Positions 34,489 to 43,045 of a DNA stretch of 64,000 nt are shown here, piece by piece. Source of the DNA: Ignavibacteriales bacterium (lineage in GTDB: Bacteria > Bacteroidota > Ignavibacteria > Ignavibacteriales > Ignavibacteriaceae). The translations under genes were made by a program, and so were the position numbers. The DNA lies in assembly GCA_016707585.1 (NCBI GenBank), contig JADJHL010000011.1:124001-188000 (forward strand). The letters are read 5' to 3'. Every line of letters starts with the position of its first letter. Position 1 is the first letter of the stretch. The notes beneath the pieces are model-generated. The model did not search any database, was not told where the DNA came from, and was given only the letters and a program-made list of their open reading frames with translations.

Positions 34489-36195
34489 ATGAAAAAAATA
34501 TTAGCTGTATCGTTTATGTTTTTATTAATGATCGCCTGTACAGAAAGTCAAAATCCACAAAAGGAATCAGAGGAAGTTACAATGCTAAAAGAAAAGATTG
34601 CCAAATTTGTTCCCGTTGAAATACAATATGATGAAACACTTTTAACAGATAGAGAGAAAATTGTTCTTGAAAAACTTTATCGTGCTTCAAAAATTATTGA
34701 TGAATTATTTCTTGAGCAGGTTTATTCTAAAAACAATCAAATAAAATCTCAAATAATCTCTGATCTTTCCAACAAATCAATTATAACCGATAAACCCGAA
34801 CTAAAGCTTGAACTTGAACATACACTTACACTCTTTAACATTATGTTTGGTCCGTTTGATAGACTTGAAGACAATGTACCGTTTATCGGCGCAGATAAAA
34901 AACCATTAGGTGCAAATTTTTATCCTGAAGATATGGCAAAAGAAGAATTTGAAAACTTCATTAAACAAAATCCAAAAGATGAAAAATCTTTTACAGGCGA
35001 GTTTACAATTATCCGAAGAGAAAATGGGAAGTTAGTTGCAATTCCTTATAACGAATATTTTAAAGATAAATTAACCGAAGCATCTAATCTTTTAAAAGAA
35101 GCAGCAGAGTTTTCAGATAATCCATCATTAAAAAAATATTTAACATCAAGAGCCGATGCATTTTTAAGTAATGATTATTATCAGAGCGATATGGACTGGA
35201 TGGATGTTAAGGATAATAATATTGAAGTTGTAATTGGTCCTTATGAAGTTTATGAAGACGAGATGTTCAACTACAAAGCATCGTTTGAAAGCTTTGTAAC
35301 AATTAAAGATCCTGGTGAATCAAAAAAACTTGAAGTATTTGCAAAATATTTAAATGATATTGAAAAAAATCTTCCGCTTGATGATAAACATAAAAACTTT
35401 ACAAGAGGATCAGAATCTCCAATCGTTGTGGCTAACGAAGTGTTTACTGCTGGCGACACTAAAGCAGGCGTTCAAACACTTGCATTTAATCTGCCAAACG
35501 ATGAACGAGTAAGACAAGTAAAAGGCTCAAAAAAAGTAATGCTAAAAAATGTTCACGAAGCGAAATTTGAAAAATTATTAAAACCAATTGCTGAGATTGT
35601 TCTTTCTTCTGATCAACTTAAGGATGTGACTTTCGATGCTTTCTTCAATCATACCTTGATGCACGAAATGTCTCACGGTGTTGGTCCTGGTTTTATAAAT
35701 GTTAATGGCAAGGACACAGAAGTAAAGAAGGAATTAAAAGAAACTTACTCAACTATGGAAGAATGTAAGGCGGATATTCTTGGAATGTACAACAATATGT
35801 TTATGATAGAAAAAGGTGTTTATCCAAAAGAATCTGAAAATCAAATACTTGTAACATTTCTTGCCGGAGCTTTTCGCAGTATGAGGTTTGGAATTGGTGA
35901 AGCACACGGCGGCGGTAATGCAATCATATACAATTATCTTTTAGAAAAAGGTGGATATGTTTTTGATGAGAGCACACAAAAAGTGAAAGTAGATTTTGAT
36001 AAAATTCATTCTGCACTAAAAGAACTTTGTAATCTTGTTTTAACAATTCAGGCAGAAGGGAACTATAAAGGTGCAAAAGATTTGATTGCTAAGTATGCTG
36101 TTAACTCACCAACCATAGAAACATTAAGAAAAAAACTTGAAAAACTTCCTGTAGATATTAAACCGGTATTTGAGATTGAGGAAAAATTAAGATAG
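34489..36195 (+). CDS. M49-like (dipeptidyl peptidase III family) zinc peptidase
   Basis: A 568-aa protein with a lipoprotein-like signal (MKKILAVSFMFLLMIACTES, Cys17). The zinc site is HEMSHG (residues 392-396), and the second motif EECKAD (Glu424-Asp429) supplies the third ligand, as in M49. Classical DPP III has a six-residue HEXXGH motif; a five-residue form (HEISH) is known in Caldithrix abyssi DPP III. Downstream GEAHGGGNAIIYNYL is typical of family members. It should release dipeptides from peptide N-termini, here at the periplasmic membrane surface. Nudix-fused relatives exist, but no Nudix domain is present. Confidence 0.8.
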   Translation: MKKILAVSFMFLLMIACTESQNPQKESEEVTMLKEKIAKFVPVEIQYDETLLTDREKIVLEKLYRASKIIDELFLEQVYSKNNQIKSQIISDLSNKSIITDKPELKLELEHTLTLFNIMFGPFDRLEDNVPFIGADKKPLGANFYPEDMAKEEFENFIKQNPKDEKSFTGEFTIIRRENGKLVAIPYNEYFKDKLTEASNLLKEAAEFSDNPSLKKYLTSRADAFLSNDYYQSDMDWMDVKDNNIEVVIGPYEVYEDEMFNYKASFESFVTIKDPGESKKLEVFAKYLNDIEKNLPLDDKHKNFTRGSESPIVVANEVFTAGDTKAGVQTLAFNLPNDERVRQVKGSKKVMLKNVHEAKFEKLLKPIAEIVLSSDQLKDVTFDAFFNHTLMHEMSHGVGPGFINVNGKDTEVKKELKETYSTMEECKADILGMYNNMFMIEKGVYPKESENQILVTFLAGAFRSMRFGIGEAHGGGNAIIYNYLLEKGGYVFDESTQKVKVDFDKIHSALKELCNLVLTIQAEGNYKGAKDLIAKYAVNSPTIETLRKKLEKLPVDIKPVFEIEEKLR

Positions 36196-36196
36196 T

Positions 36197-36229
36197 AAAA
36201 AAAGGCGAGTTTTTATACTCGCCTTTTTT
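36197..36229. terminator. Bidirectional intrinsic terminator
   Basis: AAAAGGCGAGT-TTTT-ATACTCGCCTTTT with A-run before and T-run after, between convergent genes. Confidence 0.85.
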
Positions 36230-36251
36230 ATAAACAGAATTATAACAAGGA

Positions 36252-38186
36252 TTATTTTACCAAGATCATTTTATTAGTTTGAGTAAATTTTCCTGTCTGG
36301 AGTGTATAGAAGTAAACACCACTTGCTAAACCAGTACCATTAAAACTAACCTCGTGAACTCCTGCACCTTTAACATCATTTACTAAGGTTGCAATTTCTT
36401 TTCCAAGAATATTATATACCTTTAACGTAACTTGTGATTGTTCTGCAAGAGAAAATCTTATTTGAGTGGTTGGATTAAATGGGTTTGGGAAATTCTGCTG
36501 CAATTCAAAATTATTTACTGCTACAGAATTATTTTCGTCATCAACAGATGTTGGTAAGCCTGAAGAATTTGCAACGTAAACAATATATTTAGCACCAATT
36601 GTCTGTGCTGATATGTCCTCATTATATAATACCCATTTTGCCGCAGCACTGGAATACCAAACTCCTTGAACATGATCATGATAAGGGCTGCTTTTAAGAA
36701 TAGCTGTTACTAAAATATTTGCATCCGGATTATTATTCGTTAAAGGATTATCTATATAACTATAGGATGGATTGCCAATGTTGTTTGCACTATCAACAGT
36801 ATGCACAAAAGATTTATTATCATTTAATAACCAAACATTAAAATCTTTTGCTTCTGGCATTGTTGAGCCATCTTCAGTAAATATTGTCCAATTGCTTCCA
36901 TTATACCAAACACCAAGATTAACATTGTATCTTGAACCCTTAAAAATATGTTGAACAAGCAATTTTGCATCTGAATAACCATTTAATAGAGGATTATCTA
37001 TAATAGTATAGTTACTTGTTATGTTTGATGCTGAAGTTGTATGCAAAAAAGCTGAATCTGTTTTTGGTGCAATGGCTAAATTGAAGTATATATTCTCAGG
37101 TATGTCAGAATCATCTTCAGTATAGATTCCCCAAATACTACCATCATGATAAAATCCTAATTTTTTATCATATAAAGTTGTTCCAGATCCAAATGGATTC
37201 CAGGTATGTAATGCAAAAACTTTGGCATCAGCATCTAAATTAATCAAAGGATTATCAACCTTAGTTAGATCCGAAGAGATATTTAAGGAATTTGTTTTAT
37301 GCACAAAATATGGTGAACCGAAGTAAACATTATACTTAGAATTTTCAACCATATTAGCATGATCTTCGTTAAAAATGGTCCATTTATTATTAGTAGTACT
37401 ATAATAAGTTCCAACTTTTGCTGTGTTATAGGTGCCAGATCCTCCACCAGGGTTATAGTTTTGCGTTACATAAACCAATGCATTTGGATTATTATTTAAA
37501 AATGGATTATCAATTACGGTGGTAGCAGCTATAATGTTTCCTGAAGTTGCAGTTTGAACAAAAGAATTAACATCATCTAAAACCAAAATATTAAATGAGG
37601 CACCAACAGGCATTGCAGCTAAATCTTCATTAAAAATTCCCCATTTAGTACCATCGTACCAAACACCAATTTCGTGGTTATTGTACTTGTTTCCGGCAGA
37701 AGAAATTAAAATTTGTGTTACAAGAATTTTAGCATTAGGTTTTCCATCTAAAGCAGGATGAGTAATAACTGTCCAGTTTGATATTATATTGCCTGATGCG
37801 GCAGTATGCTGGAATACTGTGGATTGGGATTCATCTGCAACTAAGATATGAAATTCTGAATTTGCTACTATTGGAACTACACCGGAATCCTGATTGAATA
37901 TTGTCCACTTTGATGTTCCGGTATTATACCATAAACCATTAACATGGTTATTGTAATCACCATAATTATGTGTAATAAATAATTTTGCATCAGGATTACC
38001 ATTAGTTGCAGGATTATCAATCGTTGTCCAATTACCGCTTAACGTTCCCGAAGTTGCAATGTGCTTAAAGTGTTTTCCGCCATTTACCTGTGGTGAATCT
38101 GACTCGATAAAGCCGGGCAAGTTTTGTGCAAATAAATTAAGAGTAATTGTAAATACAAGAAAAGTAAAAACTAAAATTTTTTTCAT
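36252..38186 (-). CDS. T9SS protein made of six tandem beta-repeats
   Basis: A 644-aa protein: signal peptide (MKKILVFTFLVFTITLNLFAQ), then six repeats of about 80-88 residues, starting near residues 38, 122, 208, 291, 377 and 458. Each runs from an H-T-x-x-S-x-N-I core, through V-I-D-N-P-x-x-N-x-x-P-D-A-K and G-V-W-Y-x-G-x-x-W-x-I-F-x-E-D, to F-N-V-x-V. The layout resembles a beta-propeller or DUF7452-type repeat. The end is a T9SS domain with a variant box (LQQNFPNPFNPTTQIRFS) and the usual SGVYFYTLQTGKF close. AGGAGG lies before the ATG. Likely a surface binding or adhesion protein; ligand unknown. Confidence 0.85.
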   Translation of the reverse strand: MKKILVFTFLVFTITLNLFAQNLPGFIESDSPQVNGGKHFKHIATSGTLSGNWTTIDNPATNGNPDAKLFITHNYGDYNNHVNGLWYNTGTSKWTIFNQDSGVVPIVANSEFHILVADESQSTVFQHTAASGNIISNWTVITHPALDGKPNAKILVTQILISSAGNKYNNHEIGVWYDGTKWGIFNEDLAAMPVGASFNILVLDDVNSFVQTATSGNIIAATTVIDNPFLNNNPNALVYVTQNYNPGGGSGTYNTAKVGTYYSTTNNKWTIFNEDHANMVENSKYNVYFGSPYFVHKTNSLNISSDLTKVDNPLINLDADAKVFALHTWNPFGSGTTLYDKKLGFYHDGSIWGIYTEDDSDIPENIYFNLAIAPKTDSAFLHTTSASNITSNYTIIDNPLLNGYSDAKLLVQHIFKGSRYNVNLGVWYNGSNWTIFTEDGSTMPEAKDFNVWLLNDNKSFVHTVDSANNIGNPSYSYIDNPLTNNNPDANILVTAILKSSPYHDHVQGVWYSSAAAKWVLYNEDISAQTIGAKYIVYVANSSGLPTSVDDENNSVAVNNFELQQNFPNPFNPTTQIRFSLAEQSQVTLKVYNILGKEIATLVNDVKGAGVHEVSFNGTGLASGVYFYTLQTGKFTQTNKMILVK

Positions 38187-38425
38187 GGAGCCTCCTATAT
38201 ATTTTGTAATTGTTAGTTAGTAGAATGCAATATTTTGAAAATATTGCTACATATTAAACAAGTATTATTCCAGAAAAATTGTGTTCATTTTGCTATTATT
38301 CGATAGAAAACAAATAATTTCTTGTAAAAAAGTAATACGACATACATTCTTTACCTGAATTACTAAGTATTATTACTTTTTAATTAACGAAAAACAATCA
38401 CACAATAAATAAATAAATAATAACC

Positions 38426-39556
38426 ATGAAAGAAAAAGTTAGATACATATCAGCAGATTTGTTACGCGGACTTGTAATTATAATTATGATTGAAGTTCAC
38501 GTATTTAATGCATTCCTTCTTCCCGAGTTAAGGCAAACAGGCTGGTTTAGTGTTCTAAATTTTATAAATGGATTAGTTGCTCCATCATTTTTGTTTGTTT
38601 CTGGATTTGCTTTTCAGGTATCCTCAGGCGGCAAATTGGATGAAATGAGAAAACTTGGCAAAGCTTTCTGGAAAAAAATTGGAAGAATATTTCAGATAAT
38701 TATTATTGGTTACGCATTACATCTTCCGTTTTATTCGCTGTCAAAAATAATCAGCAAATCAACTCCGCAAATTTTAGAAAGTTTTTTTGCAGTTGATGTT
38801 TTACAATGCATCGGATTTGGTTTGTTGTTTTTATTTTTAACCAGATTATTAATAAAGTCTGATAAATCCTATCATTATTTTTTAATTGTATCATTAATTA
38901 TTGTAACTCTTATTTCACCTGTTTTATGGAAGATTGAGTTTGCAAACTATTTGCCAATTATAATCGCAAATTATTTTAACAGATTAAACGGCTCACTCTT
39001 TCCAATCTTCCCCTGGCTCAACTTTTTATTAGCTGGCGGCATTTATGCAAAATATTTTGTTGATGCTCGTAACAGAAACAAAGAAGAAAAATTTGTAAAC
39101 GTTTCAGCTATTACAGGATTTGTATTATTAATTTTTGGCCATCTTTTCTACTCTGGATTATTTCCCAAAACACTCACATCAATTCTTCCTAACCCAGTAT
39201 TTTATTTAGAAAGATTGGGATACATTTTTGTTTTATTTTATCTCTGCTGGTTGGTTGATAAAAATTTTGATGTTAAAAAATCTTTTGTGCTAGATGCCAG
39301 TCGGGAATCATTGCTTGTTTACTGGCTGCACTTAATAATTATTTTTGGCGCATTCTGGGGGGGTAAAAGTCTTGCCGGAATAATTGGAACGACCCACACT
39401 GTTTTAGAGGCATCAATTGCTACAATAATTTTAATTATTGCAATGATAATTGCTGCAAAAATATGGGGTTGGATAAAAAAGAAATATCCAAAGTACACAT
39501 CAATTGGAGTTAGAGTTTTTGTTGTTGTTCTGTTGATTGTATTTTTTGCTTTTTAG
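38426..39556 (+). CDS. HGSNAT/DUF1624-like membrane acyltransferase
   Basis: A 376-aa protein with about ten membrane helices. Its start SADLLRGLVIIIMIEVHVFN resembles the catalytic-domain opening of heparan-alpha-glucosaminide N-acetyltransferase-like and DUF1624 proteins (D-x-x-R-G). Further helix blocks are FINGLVAPSFLFVSGFAFQV and FPIFPWLNFLLAGGIYAKYF. The family is thought to use acetyl-CoA to acetylate sugars across the membrane; the histidine in HVFN fits the acceptor residue, but the substrate is unknown. The 3' end overlaps the convergent DUF5916 gene by 4 bp. Confidence 0.8.
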   Translation: MKEKVRYISADLLRGLVIIIMIEVHVFNAFLLPELRQTGWFSVLNFINGLVAPSFLFVSGFAFQVSSGGKLDEMRKLGKAFWKKIGRIFQIIIIGYALHLPFYSLSKIISKSTPQILESFFAVDVLQCIGFGLLFLFLTRLLIKSDKSYHYFLIVSLIIVTLISPVLWKIEFANYLPIIIANYFNRLNGSLFPIFPWLNFLLAGGIYAKYFVDARNRNKEEKFVNVSAITGFVLLIFGHLFYSGLFPKTLTSILPNPVFYLERLGYIFVLFYLCWLVDKNFDVKKSFVLDASRESLLVYWLHLIIIFGAFWGGKSLAGIIGTTHTVLEASIATIILIIAMIIAAKIWGWIKKKYPKYTSIGVRVFVVVLLIVFFAF

Positions 39557-41742
39557 AAATAATACAAATACTTTATCTTAAAAACTCCCGCACGATCTGT
39601 TGTGTGCATTCGGTTTGGAAGTAAGTTGTTATTAATATCATATTCGTCACTTCTATCACGGAATTCATTTATTGCAAGATAGATCCACCTCTTTGGTAAA
39701 AAATTCCAGCTAAACAAAAATCCGCCAATTATTCTTTCTACCTTATCTGATGATCTTTTAAAAACAATATCAGTAAAAACTCTAAAGTTTAAATTGTTAA
39801 TTGGTGTTAGTGAAAAAAACGGACGAGCATTATATGTAATGTCTTCAATATATCCATCTGGGTTTCCTTCTATAAACATATCGTATGATGTACCAACTTC
39901 TAAAATGTCTAAAGCCTTCCATTCAGCTTCAAATCCGCCCCACGAATAAAATGCAAGGTATTCTCTATCAAAATTGTAAGTGTGAGTATATCCGCCCCAG
40001 GCATTTGCGTTCCATTTTTGTGAAAGGTTAAACCATGAACTTAGATTTATACTATAAGAATTGTAAACAATATCTCCATCTTTGCTTTTACCAATATCTG
40101 TATTTATTTCATAACCCCAGCCATCTCTAAACTGCATATTAAAACCAATAACTCCAGCGTAATCTGTATATAGATCGGCATGCTCATAATTAATTGCAGG
40201 TCCGAAATACAAAAAAATATTTCTTATAACGCCATCATCAAAGTACCACATTGGCCCAGTTAAGCCCACCAAATTAACAGTCCCTCTCCAGGGCACATAA
40301 CCAATTTCATCAACATTAAATTTATTGCCTATTGCTCTGGTGCGAAATAAATTTCCCCAGGTTTCTGTAATGTTTGTAAATCCAACAGAAGCAGCATAAT
40401 CTCCATCCCCATCATCAAACGATCTTGCAAACTGATAAGCAAGTTGCCAATCAGATCCACGAAAAGCACCATCAATATCAATTACACCGGAAGTATTATT
40501 TGTTGTTTGTTTGCCTACCATCAAAACACCAATTGATGAATTATCAAATATCGTTTTCTTAATTCTTGCAGAACCAAAATAAGCCTGCTGTTCTTTTAAA
40601 TGCGTCGTGTCGTCTAAATAATCTTCTTCACCTGTAAGCGCAACGAATCCACCATATTCCCAGTCATCATATCTGCCAAATGCTTTTGTTCCAAAGATTA
40701 ATGGAATTTCTTTTCCGCCTGGTAAAAGTTTTCCAATTCTTCTTGAATAGAAAAGTTCTAATGGTTTGTAAAATCCTGAGCTTCGTTGTTTTCCTGCGGG
40801 ATTAAAGACTTCATTTCCTTCTGTAAAAAATGGTCTCCTTTCGGAAAAATAATCCTCGTATCTGCTTATGTTGAATGAAAAAGGATCAGCCTCAACTTGC
40901 GCAAAATCAGGATTTGCAGTTAATAAAAAGGTTAGTTGTTCTGAAGGATTATAGAAAATATCTAAGCCTGCACTTGGATCAAATTTATATTTGTTATTAC
41001 CAAGATAAGTTGTTTTTGCAATTCCAACAGGATAAATCTCTAAGTTTAAACCGCTTATCGATGGTTTAAAATCCTGAAAAATTAGTTTTCCAAATTTAGA
41101 AATTCTTTGTCCTTCACTTTGCTCATACTCGCACCAATAAATATCTTCTTTGTTGTAAGATCGCCAGCGATCAAAATCTAATCCCCATTCAGGTAGATTT
41201 TTATCATACTTAATTGATTTGTATGGAATTTTCATTTCAACCACAAAACCCCAATCATAGATTTTTGATTCTCCGTCCCAGATTCCATCCCAGCTGTAAT
41301 CTCTGTTGCGTGCATCATCCAGCATTCTTGAATCAGAAATAACTCCAGATGCATTAACAGCAAACTTGTAAGCAGTTTGTTTATCACCAAAAGTATCTAA
41401 CATTATTGAAACAATATCGCCGGTATAAGCATCCTGCATCCCTGTGTTTGCTTGAACATATTGTTTTTCATCATAACAAATCATCAAACAATAAATTGCT
41501 TCTTCAGTTGTTAAAACTTTTGCAACAGTATTTACAGAAGTTGTTTGATTAAAATAAGGATCTAACTGAAAAAAATTTGTTGTTGAATCTGCAAATTTCC
41601 AAACTTCATCAACTACGCCATCTACATTTATTTCTTTATCAATCTTAATAAGTGTTAAAGATTTGTTTTGATTTTTACTTTCTTCAGTCGAAAAGAGAAT
41701 TGAAGTTAGTGCAACTAAGAATAATGGTATAAGTTTTATCAT
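39553..41742 (-). CDS. DUF5916 outer-membrane protein with CBM9-like N-terminus
   Basis: A 729-aa protein. A signal peptide (IKLIPLFLVALTSILFS) precedes an N-terminal CBM9-like beta-sandwich (residues about 30-200: EINVDGVVDEVWKFADS; IYCLMICYDEKQY; VEMKIPYKSI). The DUF5916 region follows: DFDRWRSYNKEDIYWCEYEQ, FSFNISRYEDYFSERRPFFTEG, NPAGKQRSSGFYKPLELFYSRRIGK. A C-terminal beta-barrel part ends in FKIKYLYYF (terminal Phe). The family is outer-membrane and common in Bacteroidota; the substrate is unknown. Strong aromatic content in the C-terminal half fits a barrel. Confidence 0.85.
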   Translation of the reverse strand: MIKLIPLFLVALTSILFSTEESKNQNKSLTLIKIDKEINVDGVVDEVWKFADSTTNFFQLDPYFNQTTSVNTVAKVLTTEEAIYCLMICYDEKQYVQANTGMQDAYTGDIVSIMLDTFGDKQTAYKFAVNASGVISDSRMLDDARNRDYSWDGIWDGESKIYDWGFVVEMKIPYKSIKYDKNLPEWGLDFDRWRSYNKEDIYWCEYEQSEGQRISKFGKLIFQDFKPSISGLNLEIYPVGIAKTTYLGNNKYKFDPSAGLDIFYNPSEQLTFLLTANPDFAQVEADPFSFNISRYEDYFSERRPFFTEGNEVFNPAGKQRSSGFYKPLELFYSRRIGKLLPGGKEIPLIFGTKAFGRYDDWEYGGFVALTGEEDYLDDTTHLKEQQAYFGSARIKKTIFDNSSIGVLMVGKQTTNNTSGVIDIDGAFRGSDWQLAYQFARSFDDGDGDYAASVGFTNITETWGNLFRTRAIGNKFNVDEIGYVPWRGTVNLVGLTGPMWYFDDGVIRNIFLYFGPAINYEHADLYTDYAGVIGFNMQFRDGWGYEINTDIGKSKDGDIVYNSYSINLSSWFNLSQKWNANAWGGYTHTYNFDREYLAFYSWGGFEAEWKALDILEVGTSYDMFIEGNPDGYIEDITYNARPFFSLTPINNLNFRVFTDIVFKRSSDKVERIIGGFLFSWNFLPKRWIYLAINEFRDRSDEYDINNNLLPNRMHTTDRAGVFKIKYLYYF

Positions 41743-41870
41743 ACACTATGAACTTTTTAGCTTTAGATTGATTTTAATTGCCGAAAGTTACTTTAAATTA
41801 ATAATTTTATTTGGGGTTTTATATGAGTGGTTTAATTGCTTTATAAACGATGTGAAAAGATTTTAACTTG

Positions 41871-41971
41871 CTCTGCGATCTTTGCGAAAAGACTTTGCGT
41901 TCTCTGCGTGAACCAACCCCTAAAATATTTCACACAAAGGACGCAAAAGAAATAACGCTAAGTCCGCAGAG
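41871..41971. repeat. Imperfect inverted repeat (CTCTGCG...CGCAGAG)
   Basis: CTCTGCG (41871-41877) and CGCAGAG (41965-41971) frame words GATCTTTGCG, CTTTGCG and CACAAAGGACGCAAAAG, which mirror each other. This is a type often dispersed in this group of genomes. Confidence 0.6.
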
Positions 41972-41992
41972 AAAGTCTAAAAAATTGGTTAA

Positions 41993-42021
41993 AAAAACAA
42001 AAGCCCCGGTAAATCGGGGCT
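41993..42021 (-). terminator. Terminator of the sigma-factor gene
   Basis: Read on the minus strand: AGCCCCG-ATTTAC-CGGGGCT followed by a T-rich run. It lies 25 bases past the stop. Confidence 0.85.
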
Positions 42022-42045
42022 CTAAAACCTGAAACGAATTATTTG

Positions 42046-42906
42046 TTATCCTAAATAAGCTTTCAGTCTGCCGCTTCTTTTTGATTGCCTTAAATTTCTT
42101 AAAGCTTTTTCTTTAATCTGTCTAACGCGCTCGCGTGTAAGATTAAATCTTTCGCCAATCTCTTCTAAAGTAGCTGAATGATCTCCATCAATTCCGAAGT
42201 ATAATTTTATTACTTCTGCTTCTCTTTCTGAAAGAGTTGAGAGAACATTTGCAACTTCTTTTTTCAAAGATTCAGTCATCAAAGTATTATCCGGCAAAGG
42301 CTGTTCTTCATTAGGAAGAATATCAACTAAGGAATTTTTTCCATCATCACCTTCTTTTAAAGGCGCATCCATTGATACTTGTCTTCCTGCAATCTGAAGT
42401 GCATAAGCAACCTCTTCAGAAGTCATTTCAAGAATTGCAGCAAGCTCATCTGTTGTGGGCTTTCTTTCATATTCTTGTTCAAGATCTCTGTAAGCTTTGC
42501 TTATCTTGGTAAGATTTCCAACTCTGTTAAGTGGAAGTCTTACAACTCTTGATTGATCTGCAATTGCCTGCATAATAGATTGTCTAACCCACCACACAGC
42601 GTAAGAGATGAATTTGAATCCACGGGTTTCATCAAACCTTTCAGCGGCTTTAATTAAGCCAATATTTCCTTCATTGATGAGATCGCCGAGAGATAAGCCT
42701 TGGTTCTGAAATTGTTTTGCAACGCTCACAACAAATCGGAGGTTTGCTTTTATTAATCTTTCCTGGGCTAGTCTATCTCCCTTTTTAATTTTGATGGCGA
42801 GTTCAATCTCATCATCGGGAGTGAGAAGATCAACTTTTCCGATTTCTTGTAAATACTGATCTAAAGATTTACTTTCTCGGTTGGTAAATTGCTTTGTGAT
42901 CTTCAA
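42046..42906 (-). CDS. rpoD: Primary RNA polymerase sigma factor (short sigma-70)
   Basis: A 286-aa sigma factor, the compact primary sigma type of Bacteroidota relatives. Region 1.2 is DQYLQEIGKVDLLTPDDE; region 2 has LRFVVSVAKQFQNQGLSLGD and FKFISYAVWWVRQSIMQAIA (2.3-2.4, promoter melting and -10 recognition). Region 3 lies in between, and region 4.2 is TLEEIGERFNLTRERVRQIK. The acidic N-terminal region 1.1 of proteobacterial RpoD is absent, as usual here. Translation starts at TTG (42906): an in-frame TGA lies two codons upstream, AAGGAG precedes it, and no earlier ATG is possible. Monocistronic with its own terminator. Confidence 0.95.
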   Translation of the reverse strand: MKITKQFTNRESKSLDQYLQEIGKVDLLTPDDEIELAIKIKKGDRLAQERLIKANLRFVVSVAKQFQNQGLSLGDLINEGNIGLIKAAERFDETRGFKFISYAVWWVRQSIMQAIADQSRVVRLPLNRVGNLTKISKAYRDLEQEYERKPTTDELAAILEMTSEEVAYALQIAGRQVSMDAPLKEGDDGKNSLVDILPNEEQPLPDNTLMTESLKKEVANVLSTLSEREAEVIKLYFGIDGDHSATLEEIGERFNLTRERVRQIKEKALRNLRQSKRSGRLKAYLG

Positions 42907-43045
42907 GCTTCACGTCTCCTTAATTATGATTTTAATTATTTTGATTTTCCAAATGATCCTTCAAAAAGAAGAATCGAAATGTCAAATTCGCAGGAGGCAA
43001 ATATAACACTTAATTAGACAAATGTAAGATATAAATCTATCCGAT

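Larger units (their letters stand above)
41743..42045. other. Intergenic region, about 300 bp, mostly repeat
   Basis: It contains the inverted repeat at 41871-41971 and the terminator of the sigma-factor gene at 41993-42021. Nothing coding was seen. Confidence 0.6.
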
